A stretch of 8,289 nt of DNA from Defluviicoccus vanus (GTDB lineage Bacteria > Pseudomonadota > Alphaproteobacteria > Rhodospirillales > Defluviicoccaceae). Location of the stretch: NCBI RefSeq assembly GCF_014672695.1, contig NZ_CP053923.1, positions 2,856,873-2,865,161 on the forward strand. Reading direction: 5' to 3'. Made by a program: the position numbers and the translations under genes. The stretch's first letter is position 1. Every line of letters starts with the position of its first letter. Under the pieces are notes generated by a model. It was not told the origin of the DNA, made no database searches, and was given only the letters and a program-made list of their open reading frames with translations. Positions 1 through 5,862 of this stretch are shown in pieces.

Positions 1-49
1 CCTCCCGGCCGAGACGCTGCGCCAGATCGGAAGCGTCGAGACGTGTCAT
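1..49 (-). CDS. N-terminal fragment of a downstream gene, possibly a Toprim/primase-like protein
   Basis: Only the first 16 codons are present (MTRLDASDLAQRLGRE), and the gene runs off the left edge. The ATG at 49-47 shares one base with the TGA of the strawberry-notch gene (TGATG arrangement), so translation is probably coupled. A GAGG stretch lies 7 nt upstream inside the preceding gene and could serve as ribosome binding site. From memory of related elements, a Toprim-domain primase-like protein often follows the strawberry-notch gene and starts with a similar 'DASxLAxRLxRE' sequence. That identification rests on 16 residues plus position and is tentative. The gene start itself is well supported by the overlap and the open frame. 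Confidence 0.55.
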   Translation of the reverse strand, partial: MTRLDASDLAQRLGRE

Positions 50-3000
50 CACGCCGCCTCGCGTTCGCCGATGCGCTGGACCGGATAGCGGCCCAGCACT
101 CGCTCCAGCACCGCAAGACCGGCGCTATCGGTCGGCACGAACATCCTGAGCTTCCAGGAGATGATCTCGTGGAACAGTCCGTAGGCGGTGAGCCGCTCGC
201 GCATCGTGTCGGTGAAACCCGACAGTTCGATGCGGTTGGCGCCCATCACACGGACGCGGTGAAGTTGAAGCCCCTCGGCGAGGTCGAGGATGGTGCGACC
301 ATCCATCAGCGCCATGAAGGCGTCGGCGGGCGCGAGAGTGGCTGCGCCGGTCGTGGTCGCATTGGCCGCCCAGGCGGGTGAGACCTTGCGGCCGACGATC
401 CGCTCGCCCTCGTCGGTCTGGAGCCGATAGACGCGGGTGGACTCGTTCGGTAGCCGCTTCCAGATCGGCAGCAACAGGCCGGCGACGACATGGATCGTGC
501 TGTCGGAGAACGCCGGCACGTCCGCGACCTCGGCGTTCCAGGTTGAGGCGAAGTCGATCCGTTCCGCCTCGGCCCAATGGGTCTCGCCCATCATCTTCAC
601 CGGAACGGTGTGGGATTCCATCGGCCGGATCAGCCGGACACGGCGTTCGATCTCGCCATCGTCGAGCATGACCGAGGTGGCGGGGATCTGCACCGCGGCG
701 CGGCCCGACCGTTCGTTGACCAGCAGCCTGGCGCCGGATTCGCCGAGATGGGCGAGCGCGTCGTCCAGCGTGACCGGGCGGTTTCGGGTCCGCTGCGCGA
801 TGGTGAGGAGCCGGGTCTCGGCGCCCGTGCCCGGATGCGTATAGATGGTCTGGCGGCCGGTGACGGTGAAGCCTTCCGCCGTCAGCGTCTCCAGCCCGAC
901 ATCGTAGATGCCAGCGGCTATGGCCCCCTCGATCTTGGCGGTGAGAAGCTGCTCAAAGGCGGTGAACAGGATGCCCTGAAGCTCGATGGTCAGGGCCAGC
1001 AGCCGATTGAGGAAGGTGGTGATCGGGGGCAGTTCGTCCTTGATGCCGTTCGCGTCCATCAGCTTCAGGCCGGTGGCGGACTCGAAGCGTTCGAGCGAGC
1101 AGCCTCCGACCTTGCCGCGCACCAGCAGGAGATAGAGCTGGCGGAGCGCATCGCGGGCGTAGGGGCTTTCCAGATTGTCCTCGGGGCGGAACAGGCCCTG
1201 GCCGCCGGTCTGGCGCTGGCCGCGGGTGATGGCGCCCAGCGTGTCGAGCCGCCGGGCGATGGTGGAAAGGAAGCGCTTCTCCGCCTTGACGTCCGTGGCG
1301 ATGGGCCGGAACAGCGGCGGCTGCGCCTGGTTGGTCCGGTGCGTGCGACCGAGGCCCTGGATGGCGGCGTCCGCTTTCCAGCCGGGTTCGAGCAGATAGT
1401 GGACGCGCAGCCGGGTGTTCCGCGCCGAAAGCTCGGCGTGATAGCTGCGGCCGGTGCCGCCGGCGTCCGAGAAGATCAGAATGCGTTTGCTGTCGTCCAT
1501 GAACGCCTGGGTTTCGGCGAGATTGGCGGCTGCGGCGCGGTTCTCGACGACGAGGCGATCGCCGCCGGAAGGCATGCTCTTGCGGACGATGCGCCGCGAG
1601 CGGCCCGTCACCTCGGCCACCAGCTCCGTGCCGAAATGCTGGACGATCTGGTCGAGCGCGCCGGGCACGGGCGGCAGGGAGGCGAGCTGCGCGATCAGCT
1701 CGTCGCGGCGCGCGACGGCTTCGCGGCTTTCGACGGGCTGGCCGTCGCGATAGACCGGCCGCGACGAGAGGTTGCCCTCGCTGTCGGTGAAGGGCTCGTA
1801 GAGCTGCACCGGGAAGGAATGGGCGAGGTAGTCGAGAACATATTCCCTCGGCGTGATGTCGACGCGAACGTCGTTCCATTCCTCGGTCGGCAGGTCGACC
1901 AGGCGGCGTTCCATCAGCGCCTCGCCAGTCGAGACGATCTGGATGACAGCGGCATGGCCTGCTTCCAGGTCGCCGCTGATCGACCGGATCAGAGTCGGCG
2001 TCTTCATGCTGGTGAGCAGATGGCCGAAGAAGCGCTGCTTGGCGCTCTCGAAGGCCGAGCGGGCGGCGGACTTGGCCTGCCGGTTCAGCGTGCCGGACGT
2101 GCCGGTGATGTTGGCGGCCTCCATCGCCGCATCCAGATTGTTATGGATGACGGCAAAGGCCCCGGCATAGGCGTCGTAGATGCGGGTCTGCTCAGGGCTG
2201 AGGGCGTGTTCGACCAACTCGTATTCCACGCCGTCGAAGGAGAGCGAGCGGGCGGTGTAGAGGCCGAGGGCGCGCAGGTCGCGGGCCAGCACCTCCATCG
2301 CCGCGACGCCGCCAGCCTCGATCGCCTCGATGAACTCGGCCCTCGTCGAGAACGGAAAATCCTCGCCGCCCCACAAGCCGAGCCGCTGGGCGTAGGCGAG
2401 GTTGTGGACCGTGGTGGCGCCGGTCGCGGAGACATAGACGACGCGGGCGTTCGGCAGCGCGTGCTGGAGGCGCAGGCCGGCGCGGCCCTGCTGCGAGGCG
2501 GCGACGTCGCCGCGTTCTCCCTTGCCGCCACCGGCGTTCTGCATCGCGTGCGCCTCGTCGAAAATGAGGACTCCATCGAAGTCGGAGCCCAACCATTCGA
2601 CGATCTGCCGGACGCGCGAAACCTTCTCGCCGCGGTCGTCGGAGCGTAGCGTGGCATAGGTCGTAAACAGGACGCCTTCCGGCAGCGTGATCGGCCGCCC
2701 CTGCGGGAAGCGCGACAGCGGCGTGACCAGCAGGCGTTCCATGCCGAGCGCCGACCAGTCGCGCTGCGCGTCCTCGATCAGCTTGTCGGACTTGCTGATC
2801 CACACCGCCTTGCGGCGGCCCTGGAGCCAGTTGTCGAGAATGATCGCGGCGGACTGACGGCCCTTGCCGACGCCGGTGCCGTCGCCGATCATGAAGCCGC
2901 GCCGGAAGCGGGCGGCGTTCTCCGCATCCTCGCGCGCGGCGGTGACGATGTCGAAGGTGGCGTCCACCGTCCACGATCCGGCGAGATGGTCCGCGTGCGC

Positions 3001-4392
3001 TTCGCCCGCATAGATCACGGTCTCGAGTTGGGCGTCCGACAGCAGCTCATGGATGTTGGGCGGCAGGCTTGGCCGATAGCTCGGCTTGGGCGGAGCGACC
3101 GAAGCCATTGCGGCCGACTGCACCAGCCGGGTCGGATGGGCCTGGGCGCCGGCGATACGGATCGCCTGCAATCCGTATTCCTCGTAGATGCCCTCGGACA
3201 GGCGACCGCCTTCGCCGGCGAGCCAGTCCTGGGTCTCGTAGGCGAGCGGCAGGCCCTCCGGTTCGGCCATCGGCGCAGTCGCCGGGACGGCTTTGGCGGC
3301 GCGGTTGATATAGCCACGCACGTTGCGAGGGGTGGCAGGCGCGATGGCCGGGACCACGACGGAGGGATCGACGGCGAGCCGTTCCGGCGCTTGCTCGTCG
3401 ATCCAGCCCAGCAGCGTGGCGACGTCCGACGCGACGCCGGGCGCTGCCGGAAACACGGCGGGATCGTCGGCGGGCCGCTTGTCGATGACAGTCAGGCGCG
3501 TCTCGATGGTGGTGCCGTGTTTGGCATAGACGGAGCCGTCGATGACGGCGGAGAAGACGACGCGCCCGCGCGCCTGCAACCGGACGAAGGCGTCCCGCCA
3601 GGCCGGATTGTCGGGTGCGAAGCTGGCGCCGGTGATCGCCACGAGCCGGCCGCCGGGGGCCAGACGCGCTAGGGCCGAGGCGACATGGCGGTAAGCGGCG
3701 TCCGCCATGCGGCTCTCGACATTGGCCATGACCGAGAAGGGCGGATTCATCAGCACGACGCTGGGCATCACGGCGGGATCGAGATGATCGTCGATCTGCG
3801 CCGCGTCGAAACGGGTGACGGAAATGGCCGGGAAGAGCAGTGACAGCAGATTGGCGCGGGTGTCGGCCAGCTCGTTGAGAACGAGCGCGCCGCCCGCGAT
3901 CTCGGCGAGGATGGCGAGCAGGCCGGTGCCCGCCGACGGCTCGAGCACCCGGTCGGCCGGAGTGATGGCCGCGGCGTGGGCGGCGACCAGGCCGAGCGGG
4001 ATCGGCGTCGAGAACTGCTGGAAGGTCTGGCTCTCCGCCGAACGCCGCGTATGCGTCGGCAGCAGGTTTGCGATTTTCGACAGCGCGGAAAGGCGGGCCG
4101 TCGGAGACCCGGCTTTGCGGAAAAGCGCACGTCCGTATTTACGGAGGAACAGGACGGTCGCCGCCTCGCAGGCGTCATAGGCCGTCTTCCAGTCCCAGGC
4201 GCCGGTGGTGTCCGGCGCGCCGAAGGCGGTCTCCATCGCCGCACGCAGGGCGGCGGCGTCGACGCGCTCGCCGCGTTCGAGATGAGGCAGGAGCTGGCCG
4301 GCGGCCGCGAGGAGGGCGGCTGCGGGTTCGGGATTGGAGCCGAGCGGAAGCGGCGCGGCGGTCGCCGCCGCGGATGCGGAAATCATGGTCAT
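49..4392 (-). CDS. Strawberry notch family protein: N6-adenine methyltransferase fused to DEAH helicase
   Basis: The 1447-residue product has two recognisable enzymatic parts. Residues about 120-300 form a class I SAM-dependent N6-adenine methyltransferase: QQFSTP at 125-130, the SAM-binding motif VLEPSAGTG at 149-157 and catalytic NPPF at 216-219. Residues about 450-1070 form the superfamily 2 helicase-like core of the strawberry notch family: Walker A region GDGTGVGKGRQ at 503-513, DEAH at 612-615, motif III-like VSATGAT at 654-660, and motif VI-like QGLGRTHRTNQ at 1012-1022. The C-terminal ~370 residues carry no motif I recognise. All key catalytic residues look intact and no frameshift is visible. 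This architecture is known from mobile-element proteins such as phage P1 DarB, which protects incoming DNA from restriction, so a cytoplasmic antirestriction or DNA-processing role is inferred. The first ATG is preferred over the ATG two codons later because GAGG lies 8 nt upstream of it. It follows a 153-nt leader with a conserved structured repeat. Confidence 0.93.
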   Translation of the reverse strand: MTMISASAAATAAPLPLGSNPEPAAALLAAAGQLLPHLERGERVDAAALRAAMETAFGAPDTTGAWDWKTAYDACEAATVLFLRKYGRALFRKAGSPTARLSALSKIANLLPTHTRRSAESQTFQQFSTPIPLGLVAAHAAAITPADRVLEPSAGTGLLAILAEIAGGALVLNELADTRANLLSLLFPAISVTRFDAAQIDDHLDPAVMPSVVLMNPPFSVMANVESRMADAAYRHVASALARLAPGGRLVAITGASFAPDNPAWRDAFVRLQARGRVVFSAVIDGSVYAKHGTTIETRLTVIDKRPADDPAVFPAAPGVASDVATLLGWIDEQAPERLAVDPSVVVPAIAPATPRNVRGYINRAAKAVPATAPMAEPEGLPLAYETQDWLAGEGGRLSEGIYEEYGLQAIRIAGAQAHPTRLVQSAAMASVAPPKPSYRPSLPPNIHELLSDAQLETVIYAGEAHADHLAGSWTVDATFDIVTAAREDAENAARFRRGFMIGDGTGVGKGRQSAAIILDNWLQGRRKAVWISKSDKLIEDAQRDWSALGMERLLVTPLSRFPQGRPITLPEGVLFTTYATLRSDDRGEKVSRVRQIVEWLGSDFDGVLIFDEAHAMQNAGGGKGERGDVAASQQGRAGLRLQHALPNARVVYVSATGATTVHNLAYAQRLGLWGGEDFPFSTRAEFIEAIEAGGVAAMEVLARDLRALGLYTARSLSFDGVEYELVEHALSPEQTRIYDAYAGAFAVIHNNLDAAMEAANITGTSGTLNRQAKSAARSAFESAKQRFFGHLLTSMKTPTLIRSISGDLEAGHAAVIQIVSTGEALMERRLVDLPTEEWNDVRVDITPREYVLDYLAHSFPVQLYEPFTDSEGNLSSRPVYRDGQPVESREAVARRDELIAQLASLPPVPGALDQIVQHFGTELVAEVTGRSRRIVRKSMPSGGDRLVVENRAAAANLAETQAFMDDSKRILIFSDAGGTGRSYHAELSARNTRLRVHYLLEPGWKADAAIQGLGRTHRTNQAQPPLFRPIATDVKAEKRFLSTIARRLDTLGAITRGQRQTGGQGLFRPEDNLESPYARDALRQLYLLLVRGKVGGCSLERFESATGLKLMDANGIKDELPPITTFLNRLLALTIELQGILFTAFEQLLTAKIEGAIAAGIYDVGLETLTAEGFTVTGRQTIYTHPGTGAETRLLTIAQRTRNRPVTLDDALAHLGESGARLLVNERSGRAAVQIPATSVMLDDGEIERRVRLIRPMESHTVPVKMMGETHWAEAERIDFASTWNAEVADVPAFSDSTIHVVAGLLLPIWKRLPNESTRVYRLQTDEGERIVGRKVSPAWAANATTTGAATLAPADAFMALMDGRTILDLAEGLQLHRVRVMGANRIELSGFTDTMRERLTAYGLFHEIISWKLRMFVPTDSAGLAVLERVLGRYPVQRIGEREAA

Positions 4393-4426
4393 GGTGGGAA
4401 CCTCAAGGAGAGCGGAAAAGGGCGAG

Positions 4427-4505
4427 CCCGTGCGGCGCTCTCTCTCGACCGCACCAGCTCAAACCCGTCCCGGCGGCTCTCTCACTCTCAAGGCGCCCGC
4501 ACGGG
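4427..4505 (-). promoter_or_regulatory. Candidate structured RNA leader (copy A) upstream of the strawberry-notch gene
   Basis: In the 153-nt gap before the strawberry-notch gene, three islands recur from the leader of the ParB gene. On the plus strand they read CTCTCTCTCGACC (4438-4450), ACCCGTC (4463-4469) and CTCTCACTCTCA (4479-4490). An outer stem encloses them: CCCGTGCGG at 4427-4435 pairs perfectly with CCGCACGGG at 4497-4505, extended by 3 bp (4436-4438 with 4493-4495) past one bulged base at 4496. A competing local hairpin is possible (minus-strand GTGCGG with CCGCAC). The element ends 34 nt before the start codon, so it would lie in the 5' untranslated region. The gene contexts resemble those reported for the radC RNA motif of proteobacteria (DNA-binding proteins, methyltransferases, antirestriction proteins). 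I cannot confirm that identity. Structure and repeat are seen; the regulatory role is inferred. Confidence 0.6.
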
Positions 4506-4538
4506 AAAAGCGCCCGACCGTGAGGTGGGGCGCTTTTC
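4505..4538 (-). terminator. Terminator-like hairpin after the three-gene cluster
   Basis: A perfect 11-bp inverted repeat, GAAAAGCGCCC (4505-4515) and GGGCGCTTTTC (4528-4538), flanks a 12-nt loop. On the minus strand the GC-rich stem ends in TTTTC, 7 nt after the stop of the 98-residue gene. This is the form of an intrinsic terminator, though the T-tract is short and half-paired. It directly abuts the enclosing stem of the structured leader, sharing base 4505, so it may instead be part of that RNA or act as an attenuator. Confidence 0.55.
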
Positions 4539-4545
4539 AAGGGGA

Positions 4546-4842
4546 TCAGTTCCAGAGCCCGTCCGCGATCTCGGAGGCGACGAGCGTGCGGGCCTTGCGG
4601 ATCAGGTCATCGCCGCAGGTATCGACATGGCCGAAGAACCGCGCACGAGCGCCGTTCGCGGTCCAGTCGGCATAGGCGCAATATTCCCGAGCATCGGATC
4701 GAAACGCCCGCATGTCGTCGGCCCAGTGAGGCTTGGGCTCGACGACGACGGTGAGGCCGCCTCTGGTCTCCGGCCAGGGCAGAGACCGTTCATGCGGCGG
4801 ATGCTGGCGATCCGCCGCGAAGATGGCGTCGATGTCGGTCAT
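4546..4842 (-). CDS. Hypothetical protein, 98 aa, third gene of an overlapping trio
   Basis: I do not recognise the family. The product is a small soluble protein, rich in Asp/Glu and aromatic residues, with two cysteines (55 and 76) and no membrane segment or signal peptide. Residues around 38-62 (KPHWADD, REYCAYADW) and 69-75 (FFGHVDT) look like a compact folded domain. The frame stays open much further upstream, but ATG 4842 is chosen because it overlaps the preceding stop in an ATGA junction and has a GGGAGAGG purine stretch just upstream. The upstream part of that frame is arginine/proline-rich shadow sequence. It is followed by a terminator-like hairpin. Coupling to its two upstream neighbours suggests a shared role, which is unknown. 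Confidence 0.8.
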   Translation of the reverse strand: MTDIDAIFAADRQHPPHERSLPWPETRGGLTVVVEPKPHWADDMRAFRSDAREYCAYADWTANGARARFFGHVDTCGDDLIRKARTLVASEIADGLWN

Positions 4843-5102
4843 GACGCCTCTCCCGTCTCGGGCCGCACGAAGCCTTCGGGATCGTCGGGATCGGGCGGCA
4901 GATAGGCGTCGTAGGGATTGCCGTCGGCGAGATGGCCAAAGGGCGTGAAGACATAGTCGCCGTTGTCCCGCCCCACGGCGCAGATGACGTAGCGGGGGCT
5001 GCCCGTCACCGCGTCGAGGCACTCCATGAGGGCGAGATTGCCGTCGCCCGCCGCGCGCAGCAGGGTCTGGAAATTGCTCCGGGCATGGGAGGGAATGCTC
5101 AC
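4839..5102 (-). CDS. Small conserved hypothetical protein resembling DUF6117, 87 aa
   Basis: The product begins MSIPSHARSNFQTLLRAAGD and contains NLALMECLDA (22-31), YVICAVGRD (38-46) and the strongly patterned FTPFGHLADGNPYDAYLPP (52-70), then an acidic DPDDPEGF tail. From memory this matches a small domain of unknown function, DUF6117, common on alphaproteobacterial mobile elements; the assignment is unverified and its biochemical role is not known to me. The start is GTG at 5102: it overlaps the upstream gene's stop in a GTGA junction and has GGGAGG six bases upstream. No ATG in this frame fits. The open frame extends to 5798, but that extension is arginine-rich out-of-frame sequence. The 3' end overlaps the next gene by 4 bases (ATGA). 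Confidence 0.85.
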   Translation of the reverse strand: MSIPSHARSNFQTLLRAAGDGNLALMECLDAVTGSPRYVICAVGRDNGDYVFTPFGHLADGNPYDAYLPPDPDDPEGFVRPETGEAS

Positions 5103-5515
5103 AGCGGACCTCCCTCGTCGGAGAGGGTCTGGGCAAGCCAGCCATCGGTGTAGATCCAGTCCACGGTCTCGCCGGTGGCGAAGTCGAGGACATGGGCGCC
5201 GCCGCCGAACCCGTCGAGACGCGGCCGCGAGCAGGTGTTGGCGTATTGGAAGCCCCATCTGCCTGTGAGGCCGAAATCGGCGGCGCAACGCTTCACGAAC
5301 TGGATGAGGCGCTCGGGATCGCCGGTCACGTCGTCGCGCATCCAGAGTTCGGTGCCGCCGTATTGCGGCTCGATCGACAGAAGGAAGCCCTCGGAGGGTG
5401 GTTCCTCCGACGCGCCTTCCGCGGACAGCGTGTTGTAGAGATCGAGCGCGCGGGCGGCGTTCTCGGGCGTGCCGACGTCGAGCAGGCACGAGAAATGGGT
5501 GAAATAGTTGGCCAT
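5099..5515 (-). CDS. Hypothetical protein, 138 aa, first gene of an overlapping trio
   Basis: I do not recognise this family. The product starts MANYFTHFSCLLDVGTPENA. A helical segment at about 16-32 (PENAARALDLYNTLSAE) is followed by mixed strand/loop sequence rich in aromatic residues, including LLSIEPQYGGTELWMRDD (45-62), GRWGFQYANT (85-94) and HVLDFATGETVDWIYTDGW (108-126). There is no signal peptide or membrane segment. The gene has AGGAG 6 nt before its ATG, immediately downstream of a hairpin with a T-rich tail, so it looks like the head of a translational unit. Its stop overlaps the GTG start of the next gene by 4 bases. The protein-like composition in this frame, against arginine/serine-rich products in the others, supports it as the coding frame. 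Confidence 0.85.
   Translation of the reverse strand: MANYFTHFSCLLDVGTPENAARALDLYNTLSAEGASEEPPSEGFLLSIEPQYGGTELWMRDDVTGDPERLIQFVKRCAADFGLTGRWGFQYANTCSRPRLDGFGGGAHVLDFATGETVDWIYTDGWLAQTLSDEGGPL
5109..5114 (-). promoter_or_regulatory. Ribosome binding site that fixes a GTG start
   Basis: GGGAGG on the minus strand lies 6 nt upstream of the GTG at 5102-5100, inside the last codons of the 138-residue gene. Its ideal spacing is the main argument for the GTG start of the DUF6117-like gene. Confidence 0.7.
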
Positions 5516-5536
5516 GACAGGCTCCTGAAACGAGAA

Positions 5537-5558
5537 AGCCCGGCGCGATGGCCGGGCT
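5537..5558 (-). terminator. Intrinsic-terminator-like hairpin between small genes
   Basis: AGCCCGGC (5537-5544) and GCCGGGCT (5551-5558) form a perfect 8-bp stem with a 6-nt loop. On the minus strand it is followed by TTTCTCGTTTC, a broken T-rich tail; the plus-strand side has none. It lies 23 nt after the small gene ending at 5582 and 21 nt before the ATG at 5515, which overlaps closely with where the ribosome binding site begins. It may terminate partially or protect an RNA end rather than stop all transcription. Confidence 0.55.
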
Positions 5559-5581
5559 CGGTTGAGGGATGATCGAAGGGG

Positions 5582-5802
5582 TCAGTAGCCGAACCGCCAG
5601 GATGGCCAGGGCTGGCCATCGTCGGCGGCGGCGACGGCTTCCGGCAGATAGCCGCCATCGCCTTCGACCAGGGTTGGATCGCGCACCGGCGTTTCGTCGA
5701 TGACGGTGACGCAAACGACGAGACCGTCTTCGACCTCGACGTGGACGGGCACGAGATACTGAAAGACGACGCGCGCGTGGCCGACGGGTCGGGTTCAATC
5801 AT
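5582..5802 (-). CDS. Small hypothetical protein, about 73 aa, with a probable frameshift at codon 3
   Basis: From 5794 to 5585 one frame reads 70 sensible codons (TRPVGHARVVFQYLVPVHVE, then acidic residues including ETPVRDPTLVEGD and DDGQPWPSWRFGY) before TGA at 5584-5582. The other two frames give arginine- or serine/proline-rich products. This frame has no ATG: TGA (5797-5795) directly precedes it, and its first possible start is a GTG at 5752 without a clear ribosome binding site, giving 56 residues. An ATG at 5802 has an ideal AAGGAG 7 nt upstream but lies one frame off. Adding one A to the GAA of ATG-ATT-GAA-CCC would give MIETRPVGHARV and join start and body. I therefore read this as a real gene with a one-base deletion near its start, either mutation or sequencing error. 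The family is unrecognised; the predicted product is acidic, soluble and without a signal peptide. Confidence 0.65.
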
Positions 5803-5809
5803 GGAAGGT

Positions 5810-5815
5810 CTCCTT
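5810..5815 (-). promoter_or_regulatory. Strong ribosome binding site for the frameshifted small gene
   Basis: AAGGAG on the minus strand, with a 7-nt spacer to ATG 5802. It marks the intended start of the small gene at 5582-5802 and is the main evidence that the body frame originally began there. Confidence 0.65.
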
Positions 5816-5823
5816 GCGAAGAT

Positions 5824-5854
5824 GCGGGGAAGCGACCTCTCGCCGCTCCCCCGC
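5824..5854 (-). other. Hairpin between the ParB-like gene and the next small gene
   Basis: GCGGGGAAGCG (5824-5834) and CGCTCCCCCGC (5844-5854) form an 11-pair stem with a 9-nt loop. At the one imperfect position the minus-strand RNA has a G·U wobble pair whereas the plus strand would have an A·C mismatch, so the structure is complete only in the direction of transcription. There is no T-tract after it. It could be a weak terminator, or a processing or stability element 8 nt after the ParB stop. Confidence 0.45.
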
Positions 5855-5862
5855 CGTGAGGG

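Noticed and set aside
577..2649. A 690-codon open frame on the plus strand
   Set aside because: It lies entirely antisense to the strawberry-notch gene, whose motifs are intact there. Its product lacks recognisable motifs, and long antisense frames are expected at this G+C content.
3976..4905. A 309-codon plus-strand open frame covering the second leader
   Set aside because: Its product is arginine/glycine-rich low-complexity sequence. It runs antisense through three minus-strand features and has no homology signal.
4843..5193. Upstream extension of the 98-residue gene
   Set aside because: It reads through the DUF6117-like gene in the wrong frame with an arginine-rich product. The ATGA junction and ribosome binding site favour 4842.
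5103..5798. Upstream extension of the DUF6117-like gene from a TTG at 5798
   Set aside because: The product is a shadow of the 138-residue gene and is arginine-rich. GTG 5102 has an ideally spaced GGGAGG.
5326..5802. A 158-codon minus-strand frame starting at the ATG with the strong ribosome binding site
   Set aside because: Although initiation looks good, the serine/proline-rich product is out of frame with both the 70-codon body and the 138-residue gene. A one-base deletion explains the situation better.
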